DNA from: Elusimicrobiota bacterium
GTDB taxonomy: Bacteria; Elusimicrobiota; Elusimicrobia; UBA1565; UBA9628
Direction of reading: 5' to 3'
Assembly (NCBI GenBank): GCA_016212795.1
Contig: JACRDT010000015.1
Coordinates: forward strand, 1 to 64,000
DNA length: 64,000 nucleotides
The position numbers were made by a program, and so were the translations under genes. The number at the start of each line of letters is the position of its first letter. Within the stretch, counting starts at the first letter, position 1. The notes under the pieces were generated by a model. The model searched no databases and was not told the DNA's origin. It saw nothing but the letters and a program-made list of their open reading frames with translations. Positions 25,634 to 34,437 of the stretch are shown piece after piece.

Positions 25634-25864
25634 ATGGGGACGCTGTTCAGGCTCAAGGCGCATCCGGGCGGCAGGGAGGACCGCATCGTGCGGCTCTCGG
25701 CGACCCACTACGAAGCCTGGGTCCGGGCCAAGCCCCAGGCCGGCAAGGCCAACGCCGCCGTGCTGGGCCTGCTGGCCCAGGAGATCGGCGTCTCCGTCAA
25801 GCGGCTGCGCATCGCCAAGGGAGCCTCCTCGCCCAACAAGATCGTCGAGGTGCTCGGGACATGA
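25634..25864 (+). CDS. DUF167/YggU-family protein
   Basis: This is a 76-residue protein of the DUF167 (YggU/UPF0235) family. The conserved AKPQAGKANAAVLGLLA and RIAKGASSPNKIVEV segments are present, and the length is normal. The family has a small alpha/beta fold and no assigned biochemical role. Its stop overlaps the start of the methyltransferase gene (ATGA), which implies coupled translation. It is the first gene of a two-gene unit with its own promoter after the molybdenum hydroxylase operon. Confidence 0.85.
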   Translation: MGTLFRLKAHPGGREDRIVRLSATHYEAWVRAKPQAGKANAAVLGLLAQEIGVSVKRLRIAKGASSPNKIVEVLGT

Positions 25865-26502
25865 GCGCGGGAGCCGACCAGACGCCCCCGCTCGAGTACA
25901 CCGCCGCTCCCATCTCGAGCTGGGAGCGGCTCTACCGCTTCCTCGAGGCCGGCCAGATCCCCTGGAACGCGGGCAAGCCCGACCGCGACCTCGTGCGCCT
26001 CGTGGAGTCGGGCGCGATCGCGCCCGGCAAGACCCTGGACGTCGGCACCGGCCTGGGCCACGACGCGGTCTTCCTCGCCCGCAAGGGTTTCCCGGTCGTG
26101 ACGGTCGACATCTCCCCGACCGCCGTCAAGCTCGCCAAGGCCGCCGCCGCCGAGGCGCAGGTCGAGGAGGCCATCGAGTTCAGGACGGAGGACGCCCTCA
26201 GGATGAGCTTGCCCGCCGGCGGACTCTCTTTCGTCAACGACCGGGGGTTCTTCCACTACCTCAAGCCCGACGAGCGCTCCCCCTACGTCGCGCTCGTCCA
26301 TCAGGCCCTCGCGCCGGCGGGGCTCCTGCTCCTCAGGACCTTCTGCGACGCGGAGCCGCCGGGCTTCGGGCCGGCGCGCTACAAGAAGGCCGAGCTGGAG
26401 GAGCTCTTCACGAAGAGCTTCGAGCCCCTCGAATTCAAGGAGAGCGTCTTCGAGGGAGCGACCAAGGCCAAGTCCTTCCTCTGCCTGCTCAGGAAGCGCT
26501 GA
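25861..26502 (+). CDS. class I SAM-dependent methyltransferase
   Basis: This is a 213-residue protein with a Rossmann methyltransferase fold. Motif I is LDVGTGLGHDAVFLARKG and the acidic end of strand two is VVTVDISPTAVKLAK. FRTEDALRMSLPAGGLSFVNDRGFFHYL covers motifs II-III. The W-N...G.PD..L segment upstream (IPWNAGKPDRDLVRLVES) is typical of the thiopurine/tellurite-type methyltransferase group, so a small-molecule substrate is more likely than protein or RNA; that is inference. Start ATG at 25861 overlaps the DUF167 stop. It converges on the gene at 26505 with a 2-base gap. Confidence 0.85.
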   Translation: MSAGADQTPPLEYTAAPISSWERLYRFLEAGQIPWNAGKPDRDLVRLVESGAIAPGKTLDVGTGLGHDAVFLARKGFPVVTVDISPTAVKLAKAAAAEAQVEEAIEFRTEDALRMSLPAGGLSFVNDRGFFHYLKPDERSPYVALVHQALAPAGLLLLRTFCDAEPPGFGPARYKKAELEELFTKSFEPLEFKESVFEGATKAKSFLCLLRKR

Positions 26503-26504
26503 GC

Positions 26505-26852
26505 TCAGCGCTTGTCGAGCCTCTCCGCGATCCTGGCCAGTTCCGCCCCGACGCCGCGCAGCCCCCTCTTGAGGTTCTCGCGGACCCTGTCGGCGGTCTC
26601 CTTGCCGGAATCCTTGCCCATGCCGACGACCTTCTTCAGCTGGTCGCCGACCTCCCGGCCGTGCCCGCTCTTCTTGGCCGACCGGAGGGCGCTGACGACC
26701 TTCTCGCCGATCCGCTGGAAGCTGCTGGAGATATCCGAGCCGATGTCCCTGAGCTCCGAGCTCTTGGCCACCTCGCGGAGGGCCTTCTCGACCTGCTTGC
26801 CGAGCTCGGCGACCTCCTTCGTGATCTTCGGACGCTGCGCTTTCTTCGCCAT
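26505..26852 (-). CDS. small helical protein of unknown function
   Basis: This is a 115-residue protein made almost entirely of amphipathic helix, rich in Lys, Glu, Arg and Ser with no Cys or hydrophobic span (EVAELGKQVEKALREVAKSS, VREN...RIAERLDKR). It looks like a soluble coiled-coil or helical-bundle protein. No family is recognised. A GGAGGG site 5 bases before the ATG and a -10 box at 26900-26905 support it. It lies 82 bases downstream of the large operon and has its own promoter. Confidence 0.65.
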   Translation of the reverse strand: MAKKAQRPKITKEVAELGKQVEKALREVAKSSELRDIGSDISSSFQRIGEKVVSALRSAKKSGHGREVGDQLKKVVGMGKDSGKETADRVRENLKRGLRGVGAELARIAERLDKR

Positions 26853-26899
26853 GGGTACCCTCCGTTCCGTCTGTCCCGAACCACGCCGACGACACCGAT

Positions 26900-26905
26900 A
26901 TCATA
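26900..26905 (-). promoter_or_regulatory. -10 box of the 26505-26852 gene
   Basis: TATGAT on the minus strand, preceded directly by TTG, lies 47 bases before the ATG at 26852. The resulting leader of about 40 bases ends in a GGAGGG ribosome site. Confidence 0.45.
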
Positions 26906-26934
26906 CAACTACTCCCCAAGCCCGGCAAGACGGC

Positions 26935-29900
26935 TCAACCCGGGTCCTGGTCCTGCGAGGAGGCGGCCGCGCCGTCCTTGCCGGCGTCGGCGTTGCCGAC
27001 GTCACCGAAGGAGGCGACGGCCGCGCCAGGCGCGGCCAGGAGGTCCGCGAGGGACTCGTGGAACCTGACGTCATCCTGGTCCGTCACGTTGCTCAAGACC
27101 CTGTTGGTCGCCGAGAAGACGAGCGAGGCCAAGTAGAGCGCCTGCCGTTGGGGGTCCAAGCCCGACTCGAGCACCGCCTTCGCGCAAGGGTGGCCCTTCC
27201 ACACGAAGACCGTCCCCGACTCCCCCAGCCGGACCATCTCCTGCCCGGGCTCCTCGGTCCACCGGACCTGCCCCGGCAGGACCTTCACGCCGCGCCGGCC
27301 CCGGACGTGCTTGAGGACCCGCCGCAGGATCAGGATGATCTCCGGCTCGGATTCCTTCGGGTCCTCCTCGGGCTTCGGCGCGGCCGGCGCCTGGGGCGGC
27401 CGGTAAGGCCGGAGCTTCAACGCCCCGCCCATGGAGATCATCGACGAAACGGCAAACTGCTCGTACTTGCGCAGCACCGGGACGCCGGCGTCCTCGGCCG
27501 GGAACGGGAAGAAGGCTTTCGAAGCGTAGGCGAGGAAGCCTTGGGCGACGGCGGCCTTGGACAGGGCGTCGAGGCTCGCGAGCTCCAGGCCCAAGGTCGG
27601 GACCATCCCGAGCGTCCACGCCTTATCGAGCGCCTCCCCCATGAGGCCGCCCGGCCGCTTCTCCGGGCAGCCGTTGAGCGCCAGGAGCCTCATAAGATAA
27701 CGGGCGGCGTCGCGGTGCCTGGCTTCGTTCGGTCCGGCCAGCGGCCAGCAGGCGAGCAGGTCGAGGTAGAACCTCGCGAAGAGTTCGACCACGGACTCCT
27801 CTGCCGGGAGCCCCGGGTCGGCCGAGCCGGACAGGTCGAGGACGGCGGCCCCGACCAGCGGCATCCCCTCGGGACTCAGGCGCAGGTCCGTCTCGCCGGC
27901 CGACCGGCGGATGACGATCTCCAGGCCCTCGTTGAAGCGCTCCGCCAGCCCGATGCGGACCTTCATCGCGCCGCCGCCCCCGTCGTATCGCCGCTCGAAG
28001 AGCATGGGTTCGCCGAACCCCAGGAGGTCATCGTCGGCAGAGACGCCGACGGGAACGGCGGTCTCCCCCGGCACGACCGCCGCAACGGGCTCCGGCGGGG
28101 CCGTCGCCGGGGCCGAGCCCGCCGGCGGCTCCGGGGCATCCTCCATGGCGAGTCTCCCGGCGAGGTCCGGCCAGAGCCTGCGGATCGTCTCCAACTCGAA
28201 CCGGTCCAAGGCGAGGCAGGTCCCCGCGTCGGCGCTCGGCGGCGCGGGCGGCGGGCCGCCGCGCGGCTGGCAGGTCACCGCGCGGCCCGACGCCAGCCTG
28301 GCGCCCAACGCGGCCACCGAGACCCCGGCCGGGGATTCGGACTGGAAGAACGGCAGCAGCCTGAGCATGTCGAAGAGGCGGGAGCCCGGGACAGCCTTGC
28401 CCGGCCAAGGGGAGCACAACGTGCCGACCGCCTTGAGCAGGAAGCGCCGGGTCGGGTGGCCGGGGCTGCGCCAGCCGGTGCCGAACCTCTCGATGACCGC
28501 GGACACCAGGGCGAGCCCCGTCTTCGCATCGTCTCTCAGCGCCGCCTCCAGCCCGGGCAAGGCCGCCGCGGGGCCGAAGGCCGTGACCGCGCCCCACGGC
28601 AAGGCGAGGGTCCGGCCCCCTTCTCCCTCCCCGACGGTCAGGTGCACCGCGGGGACCTGCAGCGCGGTCAGGCAGCCCAGGTCGCTCTTGTGGTCGCAGA
28701 CGACGACGGGGCTCTTCTTGAACATGAGGCGCACCCCATCGAAGCCCTCGACGTCCAGGAAGCCCGCCTCGGGCAGGAGGGCGGCCATCAGCGTCTCCGT
28801 GTAGAGCCCGCCCACGAGGCACCGCCTGACCGCGATGCCCGTCGCCTCCGGCGAGCGGGCCAGGAGGCAGATCACCTGCCCCCCGTCGAAATCCGAGGTC
28901 AGGCGGTCGAAGTCGAGCCAGCCCGAATCGGTCTGGAACAGCGGGAGCTTCGCCAGCCAGCGGTGCCGCTCCGCCAGCCCGGCCGAGTTCCCCCGGTCGG
29001 CGCAAGCCGCCGCCCCCTTGGCCGCCGCCCCCTCCGGCGAGCGGAGAACATCCTGCGCCTGCGAGGACGGCGCCCCCTTGGCCGCCGCCAGGCAGTCGAG
29101 GAGGGCGGCCCGGATCGCGAAGTTCCGCTGGTCGTGTTTCCAGCAGTCGTATTCCGACGCCAGCCGGCGGTAGAGCGCCCCGGCGCGCTCCGTCGCCACG
29201 GCGACGGCCTGGGCGATCTCGGCATCGGACGTGAGCGGGCGGACGCCAGCGGGGGACGCCAGCGCGGCCGCGAACCCCGGCTTGGGTGAGATGTCCAGGC
29301 GCCTAGGGCCCACCTCCTCCAGGAGGTAGACCTGGGCCCCCCTCTCCGGCACGACGGCGGGGATGCCCACCTCGATCCAGGTCTGCCCGTAGGTGAGCTG
29401 GTCCCGGATGAGCAGGTCCGAGAATCCCGCCTGGGACAGGACCCTGAAGTCCACCCCGGCGGGGCCGGCCTCCCCGCCGGGCCGGCCCGCGGACACCTGG
29501 GCCGCGGGCTCCTGGGCCGAAGGCCCAGGTCCCGCCTCCCACCCGGAGGCGGCGTCGGTCATGTCCTTGAAGGACTCCTTCCAAAGCGCGGACAGGAGCC
29601 GCGGGTCCCTGTCGCAGGAGAGCCACACGATGGGGAAGGCCACCTTGGACTGCGGCGTCAGGATCTTGGACACCGGCACGAACCCCATCCTGGACCTGAG
29701 CGCCTCGATGTCGGCGAGGCTCAGGATCTCGCCGCGCGAGCCCATCAACATGGGGTGGCTCCAGAGCGCCCGCAGCATCGGGCGATGGATGTCCTTGGAG
29801 TACTCCTTCAAGTTCCTCTCGGCCGCGTCCCTCAGCCAGAGGACGGCCCGCGCGGCGCGGAAGAGCGCCTCCGTGTCCGTGTCCGTCACGCCGGAGAAGC

Positions 29901-31056
29901 GGCGGAAGACCTTGCCGAGCGACGCCAGGAGCCCCGGGTTCTCCGCGGCCAGGCCGGCATCCAGCCTGTCCCTCCAGACGCCGGCCAGGTCCTTGTCCAT
30001 GATCAAGGAGCGCGCCCGCTCGAGCCGGGGGCCGTTGGATTCGAGCACCTTGAGGAGCAGCCTCTCGGCCTGCCCGGCCACGACCTCCATGGTGGCCTTG
30101 AACCGGGCGTTCCTGGCCACCCCGGTCTGGGAGGCGTTGAGCGCGAAGCGGTCGTCGTTGACCACGCCCAGGACCTGGACCGACGGGAGGCGGTGCGCCG
30201 CCATCCCGGCCTCGACGCCGTAGGTGAAGGCCTTGAACGAGCTGGCCTCCTCGATCTCCTCCGGCACCGAGATCCAGCCGCGCACGCCCTGCTCGTCGAA
30301 GGTCAAGCCCAGCTCGCGGTCGACCTCGGGAGCGCCCTGGGCCGGCGCCCTGTTCACGGTGATGGGGACCCGGCTGACCCGGCACGAGCCGAGCGCGAGG
30401 TCGAGCGCGGCCTCGAACTGCCCGATCAGCTCCCTGCGCTCCAGCTGGAACACGGTGTCGCCGGCCTGCTCCGGCGCGGGCGCCACCTCATCGGATTCCA
30501 CGGACTTCACGTTCAGCCGCACCCGCTGGCGCCCGGCCCCCGAGGTCACGCTCAGCGCCAGCGGTTCGGACCGCAGCGCGGTCAGGAGGGCCGAGGCCAG
30601 CTCCCGGTCGCGGGCCGTCTCGGGGGATCTCTTCTCGAACAGGATGGCGTAAGGGTCCTGCAGCTCGGCGGCGGCGAACGGCCGCCCGTCGAACATCGCG
30701 ACGAAACGGCTCGTGTTGAACCCGGCCCTCGCCGTCGTGATCCGGATATGCGTCGCCCCGCCTGCGACCGCGCACCGTATCAGGGGCAGGACGAACATGT
30801 CCGGGTCCGGGAGCTGGAAGCGCATGAGCTTGTCGAGGGCGCGGCTCCGGTCAACCCGGAAGCCCCCGCTCTCCACGTGGACCGAGCCCAAGGCCGAGGC
30901 GGCCTCGGGCCGGGAGGCCGTCCCGTCGCCGGCGCCCCGGTCCGCCACCTCATCTCCAGAGGGCGGCCGGGACGCTCGGCCTCCGGCCTCGACCGCGGTC
31001 GGGTCGCCCGCCGCGTCGGCGTCGTCGTCGGAAGGGTCGAAGCCGTCGTCGGTCAT
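26935..31056 (-). CDS. giant protein resembling a degenerate HSP90-type partner
   Basis: This is a 1373-residue cytoplasmic protein with no signal peptide. Near residues 65-170 the order VLPLIRCAVAGGATHIRIT, VAMFDGRPF, LQDPYAILF, ELASALLTAL mimics the GHKL ATPase fold, but the catalytic Glu and Asn of the N-box are absent, so ATP hydrolysis is doubtful. LNASQTGVARNARF is like the HSP90 middle-domain loop, and the C terminus (VFVWKGHPCAKAVLE...ALYLASLVFSATNRVL) parallels the end of the neighbouring HSP90-like protein. Most of the middle is unrecognised. It is coupled by ATGA to the HSP90-like gene. Family A and B repeats lie in frame at about residues 656-682 and 21-43. Confidence 0.7.
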   Translation of the reverse strand: MTDDGFDPSDDDADAAGDPTAVEAGGRASRPPSGDEVADRGAGDGTASRPEAASALGSVHVESGGFRVDRSRALDKLMRFQLPDPDMFVLPLIRCAVAGGATHIRITTARAGFNTSRFVAMFDGRPFAAAELQDPYAILFEKRSPETARDRELASALLTALRSEPLALSVTSGAGRQRVRLNVKSVESDEVAPAPEQAGDTVFQLERRELIGQFEAALDLALGSCRVSRVPITVNRAPAQGAPEVDRELGLTFDEQGVRGWISVPEEIEEASSFKAFTYGVEAGMAAHRLPSVQVLGVVNDDRFALNASQTGVARNARFKATMEVVAGQAERLLLKVLESNGPRLERARSLIMDKDLAGVWRDRLDAGLAAENPGLLASLGKVFRRFSGVTDTDTEALFRAARAVLWLRDAAERNLKEYSKDIHRPMLRALWSHPMLMGSRGEILSLADIEALRSRMGFVPVSKILTPQSKVAFPIVWLSCDRDPRLLSALWKESFKDMTDAASGWEAGPGPSAQEPAAQVSAGRPGGEAGPAGVDFRVLSQAGFSDLLIRDQLTYGQTWIEVGIPAVVPERGAQVYLLEEVGPRRLDISPKPGFAAALASPAGVRPLTSDAEIAQAVAVATERAGALYRRLASEYDCWKHDQRNFAIRAALLDCLAAAKGAPSSQAQDVLRSPEGAAAKGAAACADRGNSAGLAERHRWLAKLPLFQTDSGWLDFDRLTSDFDGGQVICLLARSPEATGIAVRRCLVGGLYTETLMAALLPEAGFLDVEGFDGVRLMFKKSPVVVCDHKSDLGCLTALQVPAVHLTVGEGEGGRTLALPWGAVTAFGPAAALPGLEAALRDDAKTGLALVSAVIERFGTGWRSPGHPTRRFLLKAVGTLCSPWPGKAVPGSRLFDMLRLLPFFQSESPAGVSVAALGARLASGRAVTCQPRGGPPPAPPSADAGTCLALDRFELETIRRLWPDLAGRLAMEDAPEPPAGSAPATAPPEPVAAVVPGETAVPVGVSADDDLLGFGEPMLFERRYDGGGGAMKVRIGLAERFNEGLEIVIRRSAGETDLRLSPEGMPLVGAAVLDLSGSADPGLPAEESVVELFARFYLDLLACWPLAGPNEARHRDAARYLMRLLALNGCPEKRPGGLMGEALDKAWTLGMVPTLGLELASLDALSKAAVAQGFLAYASKAFFPFPAEDAGVPVLRKYEQFAVSSMISMGGALKLRPYRPPQAPAAPKPEEDPKESEPEIILILRRVLKHVRGRRGVKVLPGQVRWTEEPGQEMVRLGESGTVFVWKGHPCAKAVLESGLDPQRQALYLASLVFSATNRVLSNVTDQDDVRFHESLADLLAAPGAAVASFGDVGNADAGKDGAAASSQDQDPG
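29011..29089 (+). repeat. family A repeat, copy in the giant gene
   Basis: A 19-base sequence at 29011-29029 recurs at 29071-29089, giving the same 60-bp period as the copies at 23108-23235. The 41-base core between differs from those copies at about three positions. The host gene runs on the opposite strand, so here the element is translated from its other strand (KGAPSSQAQDVLRSPEGAA) and still keeps the frame open. Confidence 0.8.
30928..30996 (-). repeat. 69-bp in-frame dispersed repeat, family B, copy 2
   Basis: Same length, orientation relative to the gene and reading frame as the copy at 4883-4951. It encodes AVEAGGRASRPPSGDEVADRGAG near the N terminus of the giant protein, in an acidic, poorly ordered stretch ahead of the first recognisable domain. 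Confidence 0.75.
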
Positions 31057-32756
31057 GTCGAGCGTCCGGCGTCGAGCGCGAGGGCCGACTTCAGGAGCCT
31101 GCCCTCGGCTTTCTCCGCCAGGTTGCTGAGCCTGCCCATCTGGTCGGGCGGGACCTCCCCGTCGTTGAGGTGCAGGACCTTCAGGCAGATGAACCCGGCC
31201 AGGCCCGGCAGGTTCTGGTGGGCGCTGGCGAGGTTCTTCACGAAGGGGTGGTTGACGTTGAGCAGGACGTGGTGGCGCTCCTTCCACAAGGAGAAGAGCG
31301 ACGACACCGGCTTGTCGTCGACCCGGGTCAGGGTGCCGGGGCTCATCTGTGTGACGAACATCCTGTCCCAGATGCACGACCCGGGGTAGTCGAAATCGGC
31401 GGCCGCGATGGCCTTGTACTTGGCGCCCGTGCAGCCGTCCATGGCGGCGAGGGTCTTGAGGAAGGAGCGCATCCTGGCGTCCAGCCGGGTCTCGGGCAGG
31501 AGCTCCGGCATCATGAACGTCTTGGACGCCTCGACCACCCTGACGCCGCGCTCGAGCCACGAGCCCCCGAGTTCATTGACCCACGGGCCGGCGACCAGCA
31601 CCGGCCAGCCGCGCGCCGCCAGCGCCGCCGAGACCTTGTTGCAGGCCTTGTCCAGCAGGAGCACGCGCTCGGAACGGCCCAGGCCGTCCCCGATCTCCGA
31701 GAGGGAGACCGTCTTCCCGTCGATCGAGGGGAACAGCGGCCAGTCGGACCTCTTCCACTTCGCCATCATGCTGGAGAACAGCCAGCGCAGGAACGGGAGC
31801 CTGGCCAGCCACCCGGCCTCCAGCGACGGGTCCACGGAACGGCCCTCAGCCGACCGCCTGGCGATCTCCTTCGAGAGCCCGCCGAGCTCGTCCTTGAGCT
31901 TGAGCGGGAGCTCCTCCTCCACCAATCGGGTCACGATGGCCATGGCCTTGCAGTAGTTGTCGTCCTCGAGCACGTTGTCGCGGGTCAAGGTATGCTCGAG
32001 GTAGCGGGACTTGATCTTGAGGGCGACCCCGGGGAAGTAGGCATGCCGGCCTTCCTTGAGGGTGAGGCCCTTGTTGTAGAAGCCGCAGAAGGGCTTGGCC
32101 TCGCCCGTGAAGCCCAGCACGATCTCGGTGCCTTCCTCCGAGTAGCGCAGGCTCTCCCCCTCCGGCAGGCCGAACGCCTCGTTGACGAGCACGGGCTCGC
32201 CGCCCCCGCGCCGGTCGTGGAAGTAGATGCGGGTGTCGGAATGGCGGCACCAGAAGCGTATCGTCTTCAACGACTCGGCGGCCAGGCTCACGTACTCCTT
32301 GGCCGGCATGGCTTTGAACAGCTCGACGAGCGTTCCCTCCCGCATCTCGGCGACCCGGTACTTGTCGTAGCGCTTGTAGCTCGGGAAGTCGAGCCGCCAG
32401 CTCTCCCCGGACTTGGCGGTGTGCACCCTCACCATCTCCGGTCTGAGGCTGAAGACCGACACCACCCCGATGCCGAACTTGCCGATCTTGGTGAGGTCGT
32501 CCTCCTTCGTGGACCGGAAGAGCACGAGGAAGTAGTCGTCGATGATCCGCTCGTCCATGCCCTCGCCGTCGTCCTCCACCGCGAGGCGCGCCGTGGAGGC
32601 CCCCTCGTCGTACTCCAGCGTCACGTCGATGCGGTTGGAGCCGGCGTCGATGGCGTTCTGGATGAGCTCGCGGTAGAACGCCAGGGGGTCGGAGAACTGG
32701 TCGACGAGGTCCTTGACCAGCCCCGGGACGGACGACGTCGGCGTGCGCTTAGTCAC
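31053..32756 (-). CDS. HSP90/HtpG-like GHKL ATPase
   Basis: This 567-residue protein has an intact N-terminal HSP90-type ATPase: FYRELIQNAIDAGSNRIDV carries the catalytic Glu and Mg-binding Asn, VEDDGEGMDE is the ADP-binding motif and KIGKFGIGVVSVF the glycine lid region. A middle part includes KGLTLKEG and LTRDNVLEDDNY, like the HSP90 middle domain, and the tail has NVNHPFVKNLAS. Length is close to HtpG, but the middle and C terminus diverge strongly, so this is a specialised HSP90 relative and not housekeeping HtpG. GTG 32756 is chosen because GGGAGGG lies 4 bases upstream, within the hairpin repeat. Overlap with the giant gene is 4 bases. Confidence 0.85.
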   Translation of the reverse strand: MTKRTPTSSVPGLVKDLVDQFSDPLAFYRELIQNAIDAGSNRIDVTLEYDEGASTARLAVEDDGEGMDERIIDDYFLVLFRSTKEDDLTKIGKFGIGVVSVFSLRPEMVRVHTAKSGESWRLDFPSYKRYDKYRVAEMREGTLVELFKAMPAKEYVSLAAESLKTIRFWCRHSDTRIYFHDRRGGGEPVLVNEAFGLPEGESLRYSEEGTEIVLGFTGEAKPFCGFYNKGLTLKEGRHAYFPGVALKIKSRYLEHTLTRDNVLEDDNYCKAMAIVTRLVEEELPLKLKDELGGLSKEIARRSAEGRSVDPSLEAGWLARLPFLRWLFSSMMAKWKRSDWPLFPSIDGKTVSLSEIGDGLGRSERVLLLDKACNKVSAALAARGWPVLVAGPWVNELGGSWLERGVRVVEASKTFMMPELLPETRLDARMRSFLKTLAAMDGCTGAKYKAIAAADFDYPGSCIWDRMFVTQMSPGTLTRVDDKPVSSLFSLWKERHHVLLNVNHPFVKNLASAHQNLPGLAGFICLKVLHLNDGEVPPDQMGRLSNLAEKAEGRLLKSALALDAGRST

Positions 32757-32813
32757 TCGACCCTCCCCAGGGGAGGGTCGAGTAGCGGGTGGGGCTGGCG
32801 CCGTTTCATCAGG
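32754..32813 (+). repeat. hairpin repeat, family C, copy 1
   Basis: Perfect stem ACTCGACCCTCCCC/GGGGAGGGTCGAGT followed by AGCGGGTGGGGC...GCCGTTTCATCAGG. Related copies are at 40905-40982 and twice at 63573-63700. It fills the gap between the AAA+ and HSP90-like genes: the stop codon of the first and the ribosome site and GTG start of the second lie inside it. Confidence 0.8.
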
Positions 32814-34437
32814 AGGATGCCCCCCCCGAAGGCCCCTCCGGGAGTCCCCCGGCTCCCGGGGGGTCCTCGCGAACGACATCCCGCATCAGCGCCGCCCGCT
32901 GGGCGCTCAGGTGGAAGCGGATCTCGGCCACGCGGCCGCGGAACTTCTCCTCGGCCTCCTTGGCCTGCGCGTCGCGCTCGAAGCGGCAGTGCTCCGAGAT
33001 GAGGTCCATGACGCGGGCGGCCCCGACGCTCCGGGAGAGCTCGGCGATCATCTTCCGCTTGGCCTCGAGATCCGCGGTGAAGTACTCGGGCGGCTCCGTG
33101 AAGTCCTCGATCTCGGTCAGGACCCGTCCCGCCAGGTTGTCCACGGAGCGTCCCGAGAGCCGCTCCTTGAGGCACCGCGCGCCGATCCGCGCCCACTCGT
33201 CCTCGGCGACCTTCAGCCAGGGCCCCTTGCCGCGCAGCTTCACGTCCCGCAGGAGCTTCACGTAGTCCTCCGGCGTCACCGGGCCCTTGGCCGTGATGGG
33301 GGCCTGCGAGAGGCGGCTCAGCGTCGCCTCGTCCATGTGCAGGGTGTTGGCGTCGCACACCATGAACCACTTCCCGTTCTTGGGCCCGATGGTGCCGTCG
33401 AGGATGCCGAAGATCGTGCCGAGGTTGGCCTTCTCCTCCTGCCGGATGTCCGAGTCCCCGCGCGCCGCGAAGGCGGTGTCGATGTCGGGCCAATAGACGC
33501 CGCAGACCCCGTCGAACCGGAACACCTCCTCCTGGAAGATCTCGAGCAGCCGGCTGGCCGACTGGTTCTGATAGGACGAGGCCCAGTCCGTCCGCCGGAT
33601 GACCCGCACGCGCGACGGGATGGAGGACTTCCTGCAGAGGTCGAGGAAGTAGTTGCCGACGGCGTGGGCGGTGACCGTCTTGCCGCACCCGGGCGTGCCG
33701 AGCACGAAGAGGATCTGGTTGCGTATCTTCTTGGGGTTCTCGCCCGCCTTGAGGTCGAACCCCGCGACGTCCCGCGCGAGCCTGGAGCCGGACTTCACGA
33801 GCTCGGCGTTGCCCACGACGTCGTCGAACGTCACCGGCAGCAAGGCGCTCGGCTCCTCCAGGCGCACGGCCGAGGCCTTCCCGCCGCGCAGCCGCAGGCG
33901 CGGGGTCTCCACCTCGGCGTCCGGGGCGGGAGGGTACAGCCGGCACAGCAGCCGGCCGGCCAGACGGAAGTAGGAGCCCATGCACCGCAGCGCCTCGGCG
34001 TCGCGCTTCAGGCGCCGGCCCGCGTCTGGATGGCGCTGGTAGAAGCGCGCGAAGCTCGCCGCGTCCTTGAGCAGGAAGTCGAGGGCTTCCCTGGCCCCGG
34101 CCTGGGCGAGCTCCTGGTAGTCGCGCAGGGCCAGCCCCGCCGTCTCGGGCGGCTCGCCGGCCGCGCCCAGCGCGGCCAGCCTGTCGGCCGCCTCCTCCAC
34201 GAACAATTGCCCCGCGGCCATCCGGCCGAGCCCCTCGGCCTGGGGAAGCCGCAAGAGCGCCGCGGCCGTCGCCAGGGCCTGGGACACAGCGTCGAGCATG
34301 CCGAGGTTCAGGGCCGTGGTGCCGAAGTCGCCCGGGTCGACCTCGGCCAGCAGCCGGCCCAGGCCCGAGCCGATCACGGCCTGCCGGCAATCCGCCAACT
34401 CGCGCTCGACGTCCCGCCGCTCGATCCTGAGGATCAT
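32809..34437 (-). CDS. AAA+ ATPase of the HSP90-like operon
   Basis: This is a 542-residue protein. Residues 1 to about 190 are helical and unrecognised. An AAA+ module of the FtsH/spastin-like class follows: VTFDDVVGNAELV, Walker A GTPGCGKTVTAHAV, a Walker B position (VCGVYWPDIDTAF) where the usual DE pair is DID, FMVCDANTLHMDEATLSR as sensor 1 region, and a helical lid. The odd Walker B may slow hydrolysis. It probably remodels proteins together with the HSP90-like pair. Start ATG 34437 overlaps the upstream stop (ATGA); the stop lies in a hairpin repeat, which also replaced whatever followed RDVVREDPP. Confidence 0.8.
   Translation of the reverse strand: MILRIERRDVERELADCRQAVIGSGLGRLLAEVDPGDFGTTALNLGMLDAVSQALATAAALLRLPQAEGLGRMAAGQLFVEEAADRLAALGAAGEPPETAGLALRDYQELAQAGAREALDFLLKDAASFARFYQRHPDAGRRLKRDAEALRCMGSYFRLAGRLLCRLYPPAPDAEVETPRLRLRGGKASAVRLEEPSALLPVTFDDVVGNAELVKSGSRLARDVAGFDLKAGENPKKIRNQILFVLGTPGCGKTVTAHAVGNYFLDLCRKSSIPSRVRVIRRTDWASSYQNQSASRLLEIFQEEVFRFDGVCGVYWPDIDTAFAARGDSDIRQEEKANLGTIFGILDGTIGPKNGKWFMVCDANTLHMDEATLSRLSQAPITAKGPVTPEDYVKLLRDVKLRGKGPWLKVAEDEWARIGARCLKERLSGRSVDNLAGRVLTEIEDFTEPPEYFTADLEAKRKMIAELSRSVGAARVMDLISEHCRFERDAQAKEAEEKFRGRVAEIRFHLSAQRAALMRDVVREDPPGAGGLPEGPSGGASS

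Noticed and set aside
32757..32879. Longer N terminus for the HSP90-like protein (start at 32879)
   Set aside because: The extra residues are encoded by the hairpin repeat and the 3' end of the AAA+ gene, and a ribosome site supports GTG 32756.
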